A DNA stretch of 29,637 nucleotides from positions 1 through 29,637 of the forward strand of contig JBIICS010000018.1 of the NCBI GenBank assembly GCA_044238735.1, written 5' to 3'. The translations under genes were made by a program, and so were the position numbers. The notes under the pieces were generated by a model. The model made no database searches, was not told the DNA's origin, and saw only the letters and a program-made list of their open reading frames with translations. The stretch is from JBIICS01 sp044238735 (lineage in GTDB: Bacteria > Bacteroidota > Bacteroidia > UBA4408). Of the stretch, positions 1-7,955 are shown in pieces; position 1 is the first letter of the stretch; every line of letters starts with the position of its first letter.

Positions 1-1203
1 TAATTTTAGTTTATCAGAACCGATAGCAGCTATTTGTTTGCCTATTTCTTCCGGGTTGGTGCCTCTCCAGTGAACAAAAACATCAACCCCAGAAAGTTCC
101 TTTTTCAGCGGACTCTTTCTTTGGTATGGTTTAAGAGTTATCGATTTATTCTCAAAACGTACTTCTTTTAATTGAGATGGTTTCTGACCTAAACGTGCGA
201 TTATAGCATCTGCAAATTCAGAAGTTCCAACTTTCTCTTTACTAGTTCCTTCTTTATAAATATCATAGGTATGAACACCATCTTCAATGGTTTTTAACCA
301 GCCGTTTTGAATAGATTCGGCTGCTTTGGTCTCACCTAAATGAATAAGCATCATGATAGCTCCGTTTAATAATCCCGAAGGATTTGCTAAATTTTGTCCA
401 GCTCTTCTGGGGGCAGAACCATGGATGGCTTCAAACATACTACATTCCTCGCCAATATTTGAAGAACCGGCTAATCCAACCGAACCAGCTATCTGAGCCG
501 CAATATCTGATAGAACATCTCCGTATAAATTTAAGGTAACAATTACATCAAATACTTCAGGTGTATCGGCCATCTTAGCGGCACCTATATCTATAATCCA
601 ATGTTCTTTTTCAATCTCCGGATACTCTGCACCAATTTCATCAAATACCTGGTGAAACAAACCGTCCGTTTGTTTCATGATATTGTCTTTTGTGAAACAA
701 GTTACCTTTTTACGATTGTATTGTTTAGCATACTCAAAGGCATAGCGAATGATTTTTTCACATCCGGGTCTGCTAATTAATTTTAAACATTGCACTACCT
801 CATCGGTTTGTTGATGTTCAATACCTGCATATAAATCTTCCTCATTTTCTCTGATGATTACAATATCCATATTTTGATGCTTGGTGGATATATAGGGGTA
901 ATAACTTTTGCAAGGTCTAACATTTGCATACAAGCCAAGCATTTTTCTGGTTGTAACGTTTAAGCTTTTATATCCTCCACCTTGAGGTGTTGTTATGGGA
1001 GCTTTTAAAAAAACCTTATTTCTTCTTATTATGTCCCATGATTCTGAGCTGATACCTGATGTATTACCCGATAAGTATACTTTTTCGCCCACTTCAATTT
1101 CGTCAAATTCTACCTGAGCTCCGGATGCCTTAATTATTTTAAGTGTTGCATCCATAATTTCTGGGCCTATTCCATCGCCCTTTGCAATTGTTATTCTTTT
1201 CAT
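1..1203 (-). CDS. icd: NADP-dependent isocitrate dehydrogenase (partial, 3' end outside window)
   Basis: Oxidative decarboxylation of isocitrate to 2-oxoglutarate in the cytoplasm (TCA cycle). The minus-strand frame is open for 401 codons from the ATG at 1203-1201 to the window edge without a stop, so the C-terminus is missing. Visible family marks: N-terminal ITIAKGDGIGPEI (residues 4-16), IIRENEEDLYAGIE (about 116-129), and the isocitrate/isopropylmalate dehydrogenase signature NLYGDVLSDIAAQIAG (225-240) followed by FEAIHGSAP (257-265). Residues beyond about 340 form an extra C-terminal segment, as in the longer Thermus/Rickettsia-type enzymes of roughly 480-500 residues, rather than the shorter E. 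coli-like or monomeric forms. The lipocalin gene lies upstream on the same strand, 145 bases away. No good TAnnTTTG box precedes the start; the nearest is a one-mismatch CATTTTTG (minus strand) about 20 bases before the ATG. NADP rather than NAD use is inferred from the family. Confidence 0.93.
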   Translation of the reverse strand, partial: MKRITIAKGDGIGPEIMDATLKIIKASGAQVEFDEIEVGEKVYLSGNTSGISSESWDIIRRNKVFLKAPITTPQGGGYKSLNVTTRKMLGLYANVRPCKSYYPYISTKHQNMDIVIIRENEEDLYAGIEHQQTDEVVQCLKLISRPGCEKIIRYAFEYAKQYNRKKVTCFTKDNIMKQTDGLFHQVFDEIGAEYPEIEKEHWIIDIGAAKMADTPEVFDVIVTLNLYGDVLSDIAAQIAGSVGLAGSSNIGEECSMFEAIHGSAPRRAGQNLANPSGLLNGAIMMLIHLGETKAAESIQNGWLKTIEDGVHTYDIYKEGTSKEKVGTSEFADAIIARLGQKPSQLKEVRFENKSITLKPYQRKSPLKKELSGVDVFVHWRGTNPEEIGKQIAAIGSDKLKL

Positions 1204-1348
1204 AGTTGTTTAGTTTAGTAACACAAAAATGAAAGAATAAAATCATATATTTTTATATATGTTTTAAATGTTATGTATAAACTATATTTATAATTGATTT
1301 TGGCTGGTTAATAAAAATGCCTATCCTTTAAAGGATTTTTTACCCCTT

Positions 1349-1894
1349 TTACTTTTGGTGTTCCACCCAAACTAATTTATCAGTATTAAAGCCGTATTTC
1401 CTTGCTTTTTCGATATAAGCATTTTTTATATCTTCTGGTATGGTTTTATTGCGAGACAGGATCCACAAATAATCAAGCGATTGTCCCGCAACAAGGGCAT
1501 ATTTATAATCATCATCCAATGCTATTATATTATATCCGTTATAAAAAGGACCAAAAAAAGATACTTTAAGCATGCCAACAGTTTCATTATTTACAAATTT
1601 GGCCTTTCCGTTAACCTCTTCCCATTTTTTAGTTTTAAAATTGTATCCACGATTAACAACCTGAATGGTTCCATTACTGTTTAAGCTATATTCGGCAGTG
1701 GTATTATTTAAATCTCTCTCAAAACGAAAATCAAAGCGGGCTATCTCATACCATTTGCCTATGTAGCGATCTTTTTTAAAATTAGTAACGGCGCTAATAT
1801 TTTGCGGAATTGTTGTGTTGTTACAGCTATCAAGAAAAATAAGGCTTACCCTTATTAAAATAAAGCCTGTAATTACTTTTAAGATGTTTTTCAT
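1349..1894 (-). CDS. blc: Blc-type bacterial lipocalin, lipoprotein
   Basis: Outer-membrane lipocalin of 181 residues, the usual Blc length. The N-terminus is hydrophobic and ends in a lipobox-like FLDSC with the lipid-attachment Cys at about residue 24; Asp before the last lipobox position is unusual. The lipocalin structurally conserved region 1 follows as GKWYEIARFDFRFER (about residues 46-60), then a family-typical central part (GKAKF, LKVSFFGPFYNGYNIIALD) and the C-terminal LWILSRNKTIPE. Family members bind lysophospholipids or fatty acids in membrane maintenance; the ligand here cannot be read from sequence. No acidic export signal follows the Cys, so a periplasm-facing position is more likely than surface exposure (inference). 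It is divergent from the L,D-transpeptidase gene, with 153 bases between them. I found no TAnnTTTG box for the minus strand there. Confidence 0.9.
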   Translation of the reverse strand: MKNILKVITGFILIRVSLIFLDSCNNTTIPQNISAVTNFKKDRYIGKWYEIARFDFRFERDLNNTTAEYSLNSNGTIQVVNRGYNFKTKKWEEVNGKAKFVNNETVGMLKVSFFGPFYNGYNIIALDDDYKYALVAGQSLDYLWILSRNKTIPEDIKNAYIEKARKYGFNTDKLVWVEHQK

Positions 1895-2001
1895 ATTTTC
1901 AGTATTATAAGTTGTAAAGTAACAGAAATTTTAAATTTACAAGAATGATAAGAATCATCAATTTGAAAATGAAATTGTATTTTTTAATTGAGCAATGGAT
2001 A

Positions 2002-2009
2002 TAAATTTG
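2002..2009 (+). promoter_or_regulatory. Bacteroidota -7 box (TAAATTTG) for the L,D-transpeptidase
   Basis: Exact match to TAnnTTTG, 38 bases before the ATG at 2048. A TTG at 1975-1977 is the nearest -33 candidate, but its 24-base spacing is slightly long. Confidence 0.55.
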
Positions 2010-2047
2010 TGGTTGAATATTTTGATCTTATCTAATTATAGATAATA

Positions 2048-3139
2048 ATGTTATTTTATTTTTCCCCGCTTTTAATATTGTTATTTAATGTACTAACGGT
2101 TAAGTTAACTTGTGCTAAAAACCATCCTGAACTTAACGCTTATTTAATTAAATACTCTGAAATTAAAAAGAACGGCGGCTGGCCTCATATAAAATTTAAT
2201 CGTGTTTTAAAACGTGGTGATATTAATTCGGGAATAAATTTAATTCGTAAGCGGCTTATTATTTCCGGTGATCATAAACTAATCTCTTTAACATGCGACA
2301 CTTTTAACCTGAATTTAGAGGAAGGAGTTAAAAGATTTCAATATCGGCATAACCTTAAGGTAGATGGTATCATTGGTATTAAAACCATTACCGCAATGAA
2401 TGTTCCGGTTGAAAGACGTATAAAGGAAATTGAGACTAATTTGAAAAGATGGAAATCTTTTAAAGTGCCGGCTGATACTTTTATTTTTGTGAATATAGCT
2501 GCACAGGATCTCGCACTGTTATACCACGATTCTGTCATATTAAAGATGAAAATAATTGTAGGCCGCGAAACGCGTAAAACCCAGGAGTTTACGGCATGGT
2601 TAAATGAGATAGAAATTAATCCGCATTGGATTGTTCCGCCGGGTATCATTAACTTAGATATTCTGCCAAAATTAAAAGAAGATTGTAAATTTACTGAAAG
2701 CGAAAAAATAAATGTATACCTGAATCATGCCTTGTTAAATCCATGTAACGTTTATTGGGATAGCATCACAGATGCTTCATCATACGTTTTTGTTCAGGAG
2801 CCCGGAGAAACTAATCCAATGGGTAAAATAAAATTTAATTTTCCTAATCCTCATTTTATTTATTTTCATGATACACCCGCTAAAAATTTATTTGAAAAGG
2901 AAACCAGAACTTTTAGTTCAGGTTGTATTCGATTGTTTGATGCCCGAAATCTCGCAGTTTTATTGTTAAAAAAAGACAGGGCCTGGAATGATAGTAAATT
3001 AGATAGTCTGATTAAGTCGAAAGAAAATATTAAGATTCCACTTCATACTGCTGTTGCTGTAAGTATAAATTATTTTACTGCATGGGTAGATAAACAGGGC
3101 TTACTGATGTTTGCATCAGATATATACAAACTCGATTAA
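2048..3139 (+). CDS. L,D-transpeptidase, YcbB/LdtD-like, with peptidoglycan-binding domain
   Basis: Periplasmic transpeptidase that would form 3-3 cross-links in peptidoglycan. A hydrophobic signal peptide covers about residues 1-23. A PG_binding_1-type domain follows (about 75-118), with FQYRHNLKVDGIIGIKTI. The catalytic YkuD domain (about 145-310) has His274 in FHDTPAKNLF and the nucleophile Cys293 in SSGCIR, the canonical H...SxGCxR arrangement. NPHWIVPPGI (191-200) is typical of the YcbB subgroup. At 363 residues the protein is clearly shorter than typical YcbB proteins (over 500). It starts almost directly at the GGWP segment that precedes the peptidoglycan-binding domain, so the long N-terminal region of that family is absent. 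The start is supported by the signal peptide and by the -7 box 38 bases upstream. The gene ends 14 bases before the convergent M1 peptidase gene. Confidence 0.92.
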   Translation: MLFYFSPLLILLFNVLTVKLTCAKNHPELNAYLIKYSEIKKNGGWPHIKFNRVLKRGDINSGINLIRKRLIISGDHKLISLTCDTFNLNLEEGVKRFQYRHNLKVDGIIGIKTITAMNVPVERRIKEIETNLKRWKSFKVPADTFIFVNIAAQDLALLYHDSVILKMKIIVGRETRKTQEFTAWLNEIEINPHWIVPPGIINLDILPKLKEDCKFTESEKINVYLNHALLNPCNVYWDSITDASSYVFVQEPGETNPMGKIKFNFPNPHFIYFHDTPAKNLFEKETRTFSSGCIRLFDARNLAVLLLKKDRAWNDSKLDSLIKSKENIKIPLHTAVAVSINYFTAWVDKQGLLMFASDIYKLD

Positions 3140-3153
3140 ATTAAATGCATCAT

Positions 3154-5493
3154 TTATTTTTTCTTTTTAGCTTCTTGCATAGGATTACCTCCACTACTTT
3201 GTCCTCTACCTACTGTTTTAGACTTATATATTTCTATTCTGTTTCGTGTAAACTCTTTGGGCCAATTATTATTGCTTTCATTTATATCTGCTGTTTCACG
3301 CAGGGGATCTAAAACCACCGACTTTACTTTTTTGTCTTTCATAAATGTTTTAACCACTTGCCTTTCATTTTTTCTCCATATATAGGCATTAATCTTCTCG
3401 TATTCACTACTGCCATCTTCAAAATTCCATTGCAATATAATGGGCATAATAAGTCCGCCAAGGTTACTAAAACTTAATTCGTATAAATATTTATTTTTTG
3501 TAAGTAAACTAAAGTCATCTTTAGGTAGTGTTTCAATTCCATCTGAGGCTGCTTTTAATTTATAGGTAGTTTTTTTTGTATTCGGATTGTAATAATAAAA
3601 ATCTTTCAAACTAGTATCTGCTTCAACGGCAAAAGATAATTTAGCTTCACGATTACGGATTTTAGAGATGTGTTCAAAATCGTTCAGGTATTTGTTCTCG
3701 TAAACGGTATCAACTTTATTTGGAATATTATCTGCTCGGCTTATTTCAATTTCTTTAACTTCATCAATTGATATATCTGTAGGTTCTATGCCATAAAACC
3801 AACCCCTCCAAAACCAATCTAAATCAACTCCTGAAGCATCTTCCATTGTTCTAAAAAAATCGGAAGGAGTAGGATGCTTAAAAGCCCACCTTCTTGAGTA
3901 CTCTTTAAAAGCATAGTCAAATAAATCTCTTCCCATAATGGTTTCTCTTAATATGTTTAATCCGGTTGCCGGTTTTCCATAACCATTATTTCCGAAGTTT
4001 ACAATGTTTTCAGAATTACTCATTATTGGCTCCAATTGATCTTTTGGAAGCTTCATATAATCTACAATTTTATGAGCAGGTCCTCTTGACGATGGGTAAT
4101 TGTTATCAAACTCCTGTTCTGTCAAAAACTGAACAAACGTATTTAAACCTTCATCCATCCATGTCCATTGTCTTTCATCGCTATTAATAATCATGGGGAA
4201 AAAGTTATGACCTACTTCGTGTATAATTACGCCAATCATTCCATATTTGGTAGACTCGGAATAGGTACCGTCTTTCTCAGTCCTTCCAAAATTAAAACAG
4301 ATCATAGGGTATTCCATGCCATTGGATGCTTCAACACTTTGGGCCACCGGGTAGGGATACGGAATTGTAAATTTAGAATAGGTTTTAAGGGTATGTGCAA
4401 TAACTTTGGTAGAATATTTTCTGTATAATCCATAAGCTTCTTTCGGATAAAAACTCATACACATAATCTTCTTGCCATTAATTATTACAGGCATTGCATC
4501 CCAAATAAATTTTGGTGAAGAACCCCATGCAAAATCCCTTACACTATCTGCCTTAAAGGTCCATATTTTTGAACCAGTTGCTGCATTTTCTTCTGATTTC
4601 TTCGCTTCTTTTAAAGTAACAATTTCTATAGGTTCCGAATTGTTTTGTGATTTTAGCCATCTTTTAAATTGTTCTTCACTTAAAACGTCTTTGTAATTGG
4701 TACACTCACCGGTAGCAGTTATTACATGGTTAGCCGGTGCAGTTATCTTTACATTAAAATTGCCAAATGTAAGAGCAAACTCAGCTCTACCGGTAAACTG
4801 TTTATTATTCCAACCCTGATAGTCGCTATATACGCACAAACGAGGATACCACTGTGCAATGGTAAAAATATAATTCTTGTCCTCCGTAAAATATTCAAAC
4901 CCTCCTCTTCCGCCTACTTTAGAGCGTTCAGCAATTTTATATTTCCATTTAATATTGAAAACAAAACGTTCTCCTGCTTTTAAAGTTTTCGGTAATTCAA
5001 CCCGCATCATGGTTTGGTTAATGGTATAAGCAAGAGCTTTATTGTTATGATCTGTTACACTTATTATTTTATCGCCTAAATCTTTATTGGTTTCTTTATA
5101 ATTAAATGGAATTAAGTCTTTGTCTGTAATAGTAGAGCCTAGCTTTGATCCATCAAAATTATGGCTATCAACAGAGGGGTCGTGCTGGTTCTCGTCTAAT
5201 TGAAGCCACAGGTAGTTTAAATCGTTAGGGGATTGATTAAAGTAAGTAATGGTTTCATAGCCCTCAATACTTGTGTTTTTTTCATCCAAAACAACTTCAA
5301 TAGTATAGTCGGCTCTTTGTTGCCAATATTTGGGTCCTGGAGCACCGGATGCAGTTCTGTATTCATTAACATCTTGTAAGTAGGCCGGTCCAAGTTGTTC
5401 AAACTTGTTTCCATGGTTAGAACCCGGATTGTTTTGAATAACTTGTGCAAATAAACTAAGCGGTAAACTAAATAGTAAAATAAATTTTTTCAT
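3154..5493 (-). CDS. M1 family (gluzincin) metallopeptidase, exported
   Basis: Zinc aminopeptidase-like protein of 779 residues. The signal peptide ends near FAQ (residues 15-17). An N-terminal beta domain (about 60-330) leads into the catalytic domain: GMEYP at 392-396 is the M1 substrate-binding motif, and HEVGH at 425-429 with Glu448 gives an exact HExxH-18-E zinc site. The motif reads GMEYP rather than the classical GAMEN, as in other exported Bacteroidota M1 proteins. The C-terminus is a basic, low-complexity tail (GRGQSSGG to KKKK) with no type IX sorting domain, so a periplasmic location is likely (inference). The ATG at 5493 overlaps the stop of the upstream HupE gene by 4 bases (ATGA), indicating translational coupling. 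Substrate unknown. Confidence 0.93.
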   Translation of the reverse strand: MKKFILLFSLPLSLFAQVIQNNPGSNHGNKFEQLGPAYLQDVNEYRTASGAPGPKYWQQRADYTIEVVLDEKNTSIEGYETITYFNQSPNDLNYLWLQLDENQHDPSVDSHNFDGSKLGSTITDKDLIPFNYKETNKDLGDKIISVTDHNNKALAYTINQTMMRVELPKTLKAGERFVFNIKWKYKIAERSKVGGRGGFEYFTEDKNYIFTIAQWYPRLCVYSDYQGWNNKQFTGRAEFALTFGNFNVKITAPANHVITATGECTNYKDVLSEEQFKRWLKSQNNSEPIEIVTLKEAKKSEENAATGSKIWTFKADSVRDFAWGSSPKFIWDAMPVIINGKKIMCMSFYPKEAYGLYRKYSTKVIAHTLKTYSKFTIPYPYPVAQSVEASNGMEYPMICFNFGRTEKDGTYSESTKYGMIGVIIHEVGHNFFPMIINSDERQWTWMDEGLNTFVQFLTEQEFDNNYPSSRGPAHKIVDYMKLPKDQLEPIMSNSENIVNFGNNGYGKPATGLNILRETIMGRDLFDYAFKEYSRRWAFKHPTPSDFFRTMEDASGVDLDWFWRGWFYGIEPTDISIDEVKEIEISRADNIPNKVDTVYENKYLNDFEHISKIRNREAKLSFAVEADTSLKDFYYYNPNTKKTTYKLKAASDGIETLPKDDFSLLTKNKYLYELSFSNLGGLIMPIILQWNFEDGSSEYEKINAYIWRKNERQVVKTFMKDKKVKSVVLDPLRETADINESNNNWPKEFTRNRIEIYKSKTVGRGQSSGGNPMQEAKKKK

Positions 5494-6065
5494 ATCAAAT
5501 TCTCTAAGCGGTTATAACACATAAAAACACCCATCAAAGCTACTAAAACACTTATAGTTTGTTTAAATTTTTGTTTAGTAATTTTAAATTGTTTAATGAT
5601 AAGAATACTTAATAAAAGATAAGTAATAAATAAAAAAAGTTGAGCAGTTTCTATTCCTAAATTAAAATAAAGAAGTGCCCAAAGAGCCGTATTGCTTTGG
5701 CCTAATAAAGAACTAATACTGTTGCTAAATGCCAAACCATGAATAAGTCCAAAGAATAGACAAATAAAACTTAATTTGTAAACATTCTTTTTATTTGGTA
5801 GTAAATTGCTGATGGCGCTGATAATAATAGTTATGGGAATTAAAAATTCAATCAGATTAGAGTCGATTTTAAATTTGGAAAACGTTCCGTAAATCAAAGA
5901 TAACGTATGTCCTAAGGTAAAACCGCTTATTAAAAAAATAAATTTTTTGTAATCAGTATAATCAAATAAAAAACTGATTGAAAGAATAAACAATAAATGA
6001 TCAATGCCTTCAAATGATATAATGTGGGTTATACCCAGGCTAAACCACGTATTAAATTCCTGCAT
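5490..6065 (-). CDS. HupE/UreJ family membrane protein
   Basis: Integral membrane protein of 191 residues with about six hydrophobic segments. Family motifs are present in order: GIDHLLFILS near the N-terminus, GFTLGHTLSL, FGLIHGLAFS, and NLGIETAQLFLF. The conserved His and Glu in membrane segments suggest metal handling. HupE/UreJ proteins are regarded as nickel/cobalt permeases in hydrogenase and urease clusters, but no such cluster is visible here. I chose the ATG at 6065 rather than the longer frame starting at 6149: the extra 28 residues are Lys-rich and unlike the family, they would overlap the divergent gene, and a minus-strand TAttTTTG box at 6097-6090 lies downstream of the 6149 start. 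The gene runs into the M1 peptidase through a 4-base ATGA overlap. Confidence 0.87.
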   Translation of the reverse strand: MQEFNTWFSLGITHIISFEGIDHLLFILSISFLFDYTDYKKFIFLISGFTLGHTLSLIYGTFSKFKIDSNLIEFLIPITIIISAISNLLPNKKNVYKLSFICLFFGLIHGLAFSNSISSLLGQSNTALWALLYFNLGIETAQLFLFITYLLLSILIIKQFKITKQKFKQTISVLVALMGVFMCYNRLENLI

Positions 6066-6070
6066 TATTT

Positions 6071-6078
6071 TATATTTG
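6071..6078 (+). promoter_or_regulatory. -7 box (TATATTTG) for the DUF6702-type gene
   Basis: Exact TAnnTTTG match only 4 bases before the ATG at 6083, so the transcript would be leaderless or nearly so. No clear -33 TTTG is seen. Confidence 0.5.
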
Positions 6079-6082
6079 CGAT

Positions 6083-6595
6083 ATGCAACCAAAAATAAGA
6101 ATTCTAAAACTAGCTTTAGGGGTGATTTTTTGGGTGATTTTTTCTTCATTTCACCCTTTTTATTTAAGTGTAACAGAAATCAACTTAAATCAGAAGGAGA
6201 AAAATGCTCAACTCAGTGTAAAATGTTTTACAAATGATTTGGAGAATGTATTAAGAACTAATCTTAAAAAAAAAGTAGATCTGTTGGATCAGTCTAAGTT
6301 TGAGTTTAATAAGGAAATATTAAATACTTACATCTTAAAAAATCTGATAATTAACGTAAATAAAAGAAAATTAGAACTTTCAATTATTGGATACGAGAAA
6401 GAAGAAGATGCTATATGGATCTATTTCGAAACAAGTAAATTTAAATGGACGAATCCAAATTTTTTTGAAATAACCAATACCATTTTATTCGATTTATCTC
6501 CCGATCAACTTAATATTATTCATTTAATTAAAAGCGAAAACAGGATGTCTGCTAAAATTAAACTTCCGGATACAAAGTGCATTTTCAAAATATAG
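6083..6595 (+). CDS. DUF6702-like exported protein
   Basis: Protein of 170 residues and unknown function. The N-terminal hydrophobic segment (about residues 7-22) is a signal peptide or anchor. It is followed by HPFYLSVTEINLN and then CFTNDLENVLR, which I recognise as the opening of the Bacteroidota DUF6702 family (recognition from memory, not a search). The rest is a Lys/Ile-rich, probably beta-rich periplasmic domain with IWIYFETSKF and no catalytic motif that I can see. It is divergent from HupE, with only 17 bases between start codons. In other Bacteroidota genomes this family tends to sit beside HupE and an M1 peptidase, and both are neighbours here, which supports a shared but undefined role. 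No alternative Met lies near the N-terminus, so 6083 is the likely start. Confidence 0.8.
   Translation: MQPKIRILKLALGVIFWVIFSSFHPFYLSVTEINLNQKEKNAQLSVKCFTNDLENVLRTNLKKKVDLLDQSKFEFNKEILNTYILKNLIINVNKRKLELSIIGYEKEEDAIWIYFETSKFKWTNPNFFEITNTILFDLSPDQLNIIHLIKSENRMSAKIKLPDTKCIFKI
6090..6097 (-). promoter_or_regulatory. -7 box (TATTTTTG on minus strand) for hupE-M1 operon
   Basis: The plus strand reads CAAAAATA, giving TAnnTTTG on the minus strand, 24 bases before the HupE ATG at 6065. It sits inside the first codons of the divergent gene and overlaps the footprint of that gene's promoter. Confidence 0.5.
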
Positions 6596-6598
6596 ATT

Positions 6599-6606
6599 TA
6601 TTTTTG
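6599..6606 (+). promoter_or_regulatory. -7 box (TATTTTTG) for the PorP/SprF gene
   Basis: Exact TAnnTTTG match just after the stop of the preceding gene, 38 bases before the chosen ATG at 6645. No -33 element recognised. Confidence 0.5.
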
Positions 6607-6644
6607 TAACTTACACTTAAATTAATGGAGCCAACAATTTGCTG

Positions 6645-7667
6645 ATGAAATCATCTCTAAATTTTAAAACTTACATTTTAGTATTGGTCTTAGCAGTAGC
6701 TCCTTTTCAAGATTTCTTTGCTCAGGATATACAGTTAACTCAATTTTATTCTGCTCCATGTTTTTTAAATCCGGCCCTGGCAGGTGATGAATCATGTGCT
6801 CGGTTAACCACAAATTTTAGAAAGCAATGGCCCGCAGCCGGAAATGGATATACCTCAACTTTGGTCAGTTACGATTCCTACGTGCATGCCGTGCATGGTG
6901 GCTTGGGTTTTTTGTATACTCGAGATGTAGCGGGGACCGCAAATTTAGCAACCACCTCATTTTCAGGAATTTACAATTATCAAATTCAAATAGATCGTAA
7001 CTGGCAAGCTTGTTTTGCAGCTCAGGTTGGTGGTGTAACCAAAATAGTTAATTATTATAACTTATTATTTGGTGATCAAATAGCCCGTGGTGGAGCTCCA
7101 ACTACTATCGAAGCGCTGCCTCAACGAGCAAATTTTTTGGATATATCAAGTGGTATGATGATATACTCTCATGATATGTGGTATGGTTTGTCTGTTCACC
7201 ATTTAAATACACCAAATGAAAGTATGTTAGGTGCTAAATCTAAACTTCCAATGAAAATATCATTGCAGGGAGGAGAAACATTTAACATTGGTGGCAAAAA
7301 CGGAGATCTACGTGCAACTGATATGAGCGTTACGGTTGCAGTAAACTATAAACACCAAGCTAAATTTGATCAGTTAGATGTTGGAGCCTATTTAAACAAA
7401 AACAATTTTGTGGGTGGTATCTGGTACCGAGGGATCCCTGGTTTCCTGAAGTCTTATAAACCCGGTTACCCCAACAATGATGCTTTGTGTTTTTTAATTG
7501 GGTATATATCAGACCGATTTAGACTTGGATATAGTTACGATCAAACTATTTCATGGCTAATTGGTAATACTCGCGGGTCGCATGAAGTTTCTTTTGCTTA
7601 TCAATTTTGCGCTTATACTAAATTTAGGCCCAAAAAACGTTTCGTCGTTTCATGCCCGAAATTCTAA
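6645..7667 (+). CDS. PorP/SprF family type IX secretion membrane protein
   Basis: Outer-membrane beta-barrel protein of 340 residues. A signal peptide ends around FFAQ (about residues 25-28). Next comes DIQLTQFYSAPCFLNPALAG, the characteristic opening of the PorP/SprF family (Q-SQFY-x-P-x-x-NPA-x-AG). Amphipathic strands, many with Gly and aromatic residues, continue to the end. Family members are type IX secretion components, or the partner protein for one large surface adhesin (as SprF is for SprB). The frame also extends to a TTG at 6639, but ATG 6645 puts MKSS before the signal sequence and is more likely. The PorE-like gene follows after 288 bases with its own promoter, a pairing often seen in Bacteroidota. 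Confidence 0.9.
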   Translation: MKSSLNFKTYILVLVLAVAPFQDFFAQDIQLTQFYSAPCFLNPALAGDESCARLTTNFRKQWPAAGNGYTSTLVSYDSYVHAVHGGLGFLYTRDVAGTANLATTSFSGIYNYQIQIDRNWQACFAAQVGGVTKIVNYYNLLFGDQIARGGAPTTIEALPQRANFLDISSGMMIYSHDMWYGLSVHHLNTPNESMLGAKSKLPMKISLQGGETFNIGGKNGDLRATDMSVTVAVNYKHQAKFDQLDVGAYLNKNNFVGGIWYRGIPGFLKSYKPGYPNNDALCFLIGYISDRFRLGYSYDQTISWLIGNTRGSHEVSFAYQFCAYTKFRPKKRFVVSCPKF

Positions 7668-7894
7668 CGACCACTATTTCGTTTTAAATAATTGATATAC
7701 AGTCGTTTATCAAGGAGGTTAGTTAAACTTTAATTTAAATTTACGCATACCACTGCTATTAAATCTGGTTGTTCAAACAAAAGATTAGGCTTAAATAATT
7801 TGTTTGCAACGAGGCTTTCTCCAAGTTTTAATCATTTTATTCGGATTTTAACCCAAAAATCATTTTATAAACCTTCTTTTAATTGAAATTTAGC

Positions 7895-7924
7895 TTTGTA
7901 GTTTAAAATAAGTAGTTATTTTTG
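7895..7924 (+). promoter_or_regulatory. Bacteroidota promoter TTTG-N18-TAttTTTG for the PorE-like gene
   Basis: The -33 TTTG is at 7895-7898 and the -7 TATTTTTG at 7917-7924, with 18 bases between, close to the published consensus spacing. The box ends 31 bases before the ATG at 7956. TAGCTTTG at 7891-7898 is itself a second TAnnTTTG match, so a tandem start is possible. Confidence 0.65.
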
Positions 7925-7955
7925 CTACAGGTACAATTTAGACGTATAACTAAAT

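Noticed and set aside
1323..1336. Palindrome ATCCTTTAAAGGAT followed by T's after the lipocalin gene
   Set aside because: The T-run is on the plus strand, but the neighbouring genes are on the minus strand, so it is in the wrong direction to be their terminator; short and AT-rich.
3966..4983. Several plus-strand open frames (73-86 codons) across the M1 peptidase gene
   Set aside because: All lie antisense to a well-supported coding region and show no recognisable domain or promoter.
6066..6149. Longer N-terminus for the HupE-like protein (start at 6149)
   Set aside because: It would add 28 Lys-rich residues not seen in the family, overlap the divergent gene, and place the start codon upstream of the minus-strand promoter box.
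7657..7685. Possible weak terminator at the end of the PorP/SprF gene (CGAAAT / ATTTCG then TTTT)
   Set aside because: Only six AT-rich pairs around a 13-base loop, with the stop codon inside it; too weak to call.
7712..7719. Perfect Shine-Dalgarno-like AAGGAGGT in the 288-base gap between porP and the porE-like gene
   Set aside because: No start codon or open frame follows within a usable distance, so no hidden gene can be supported.
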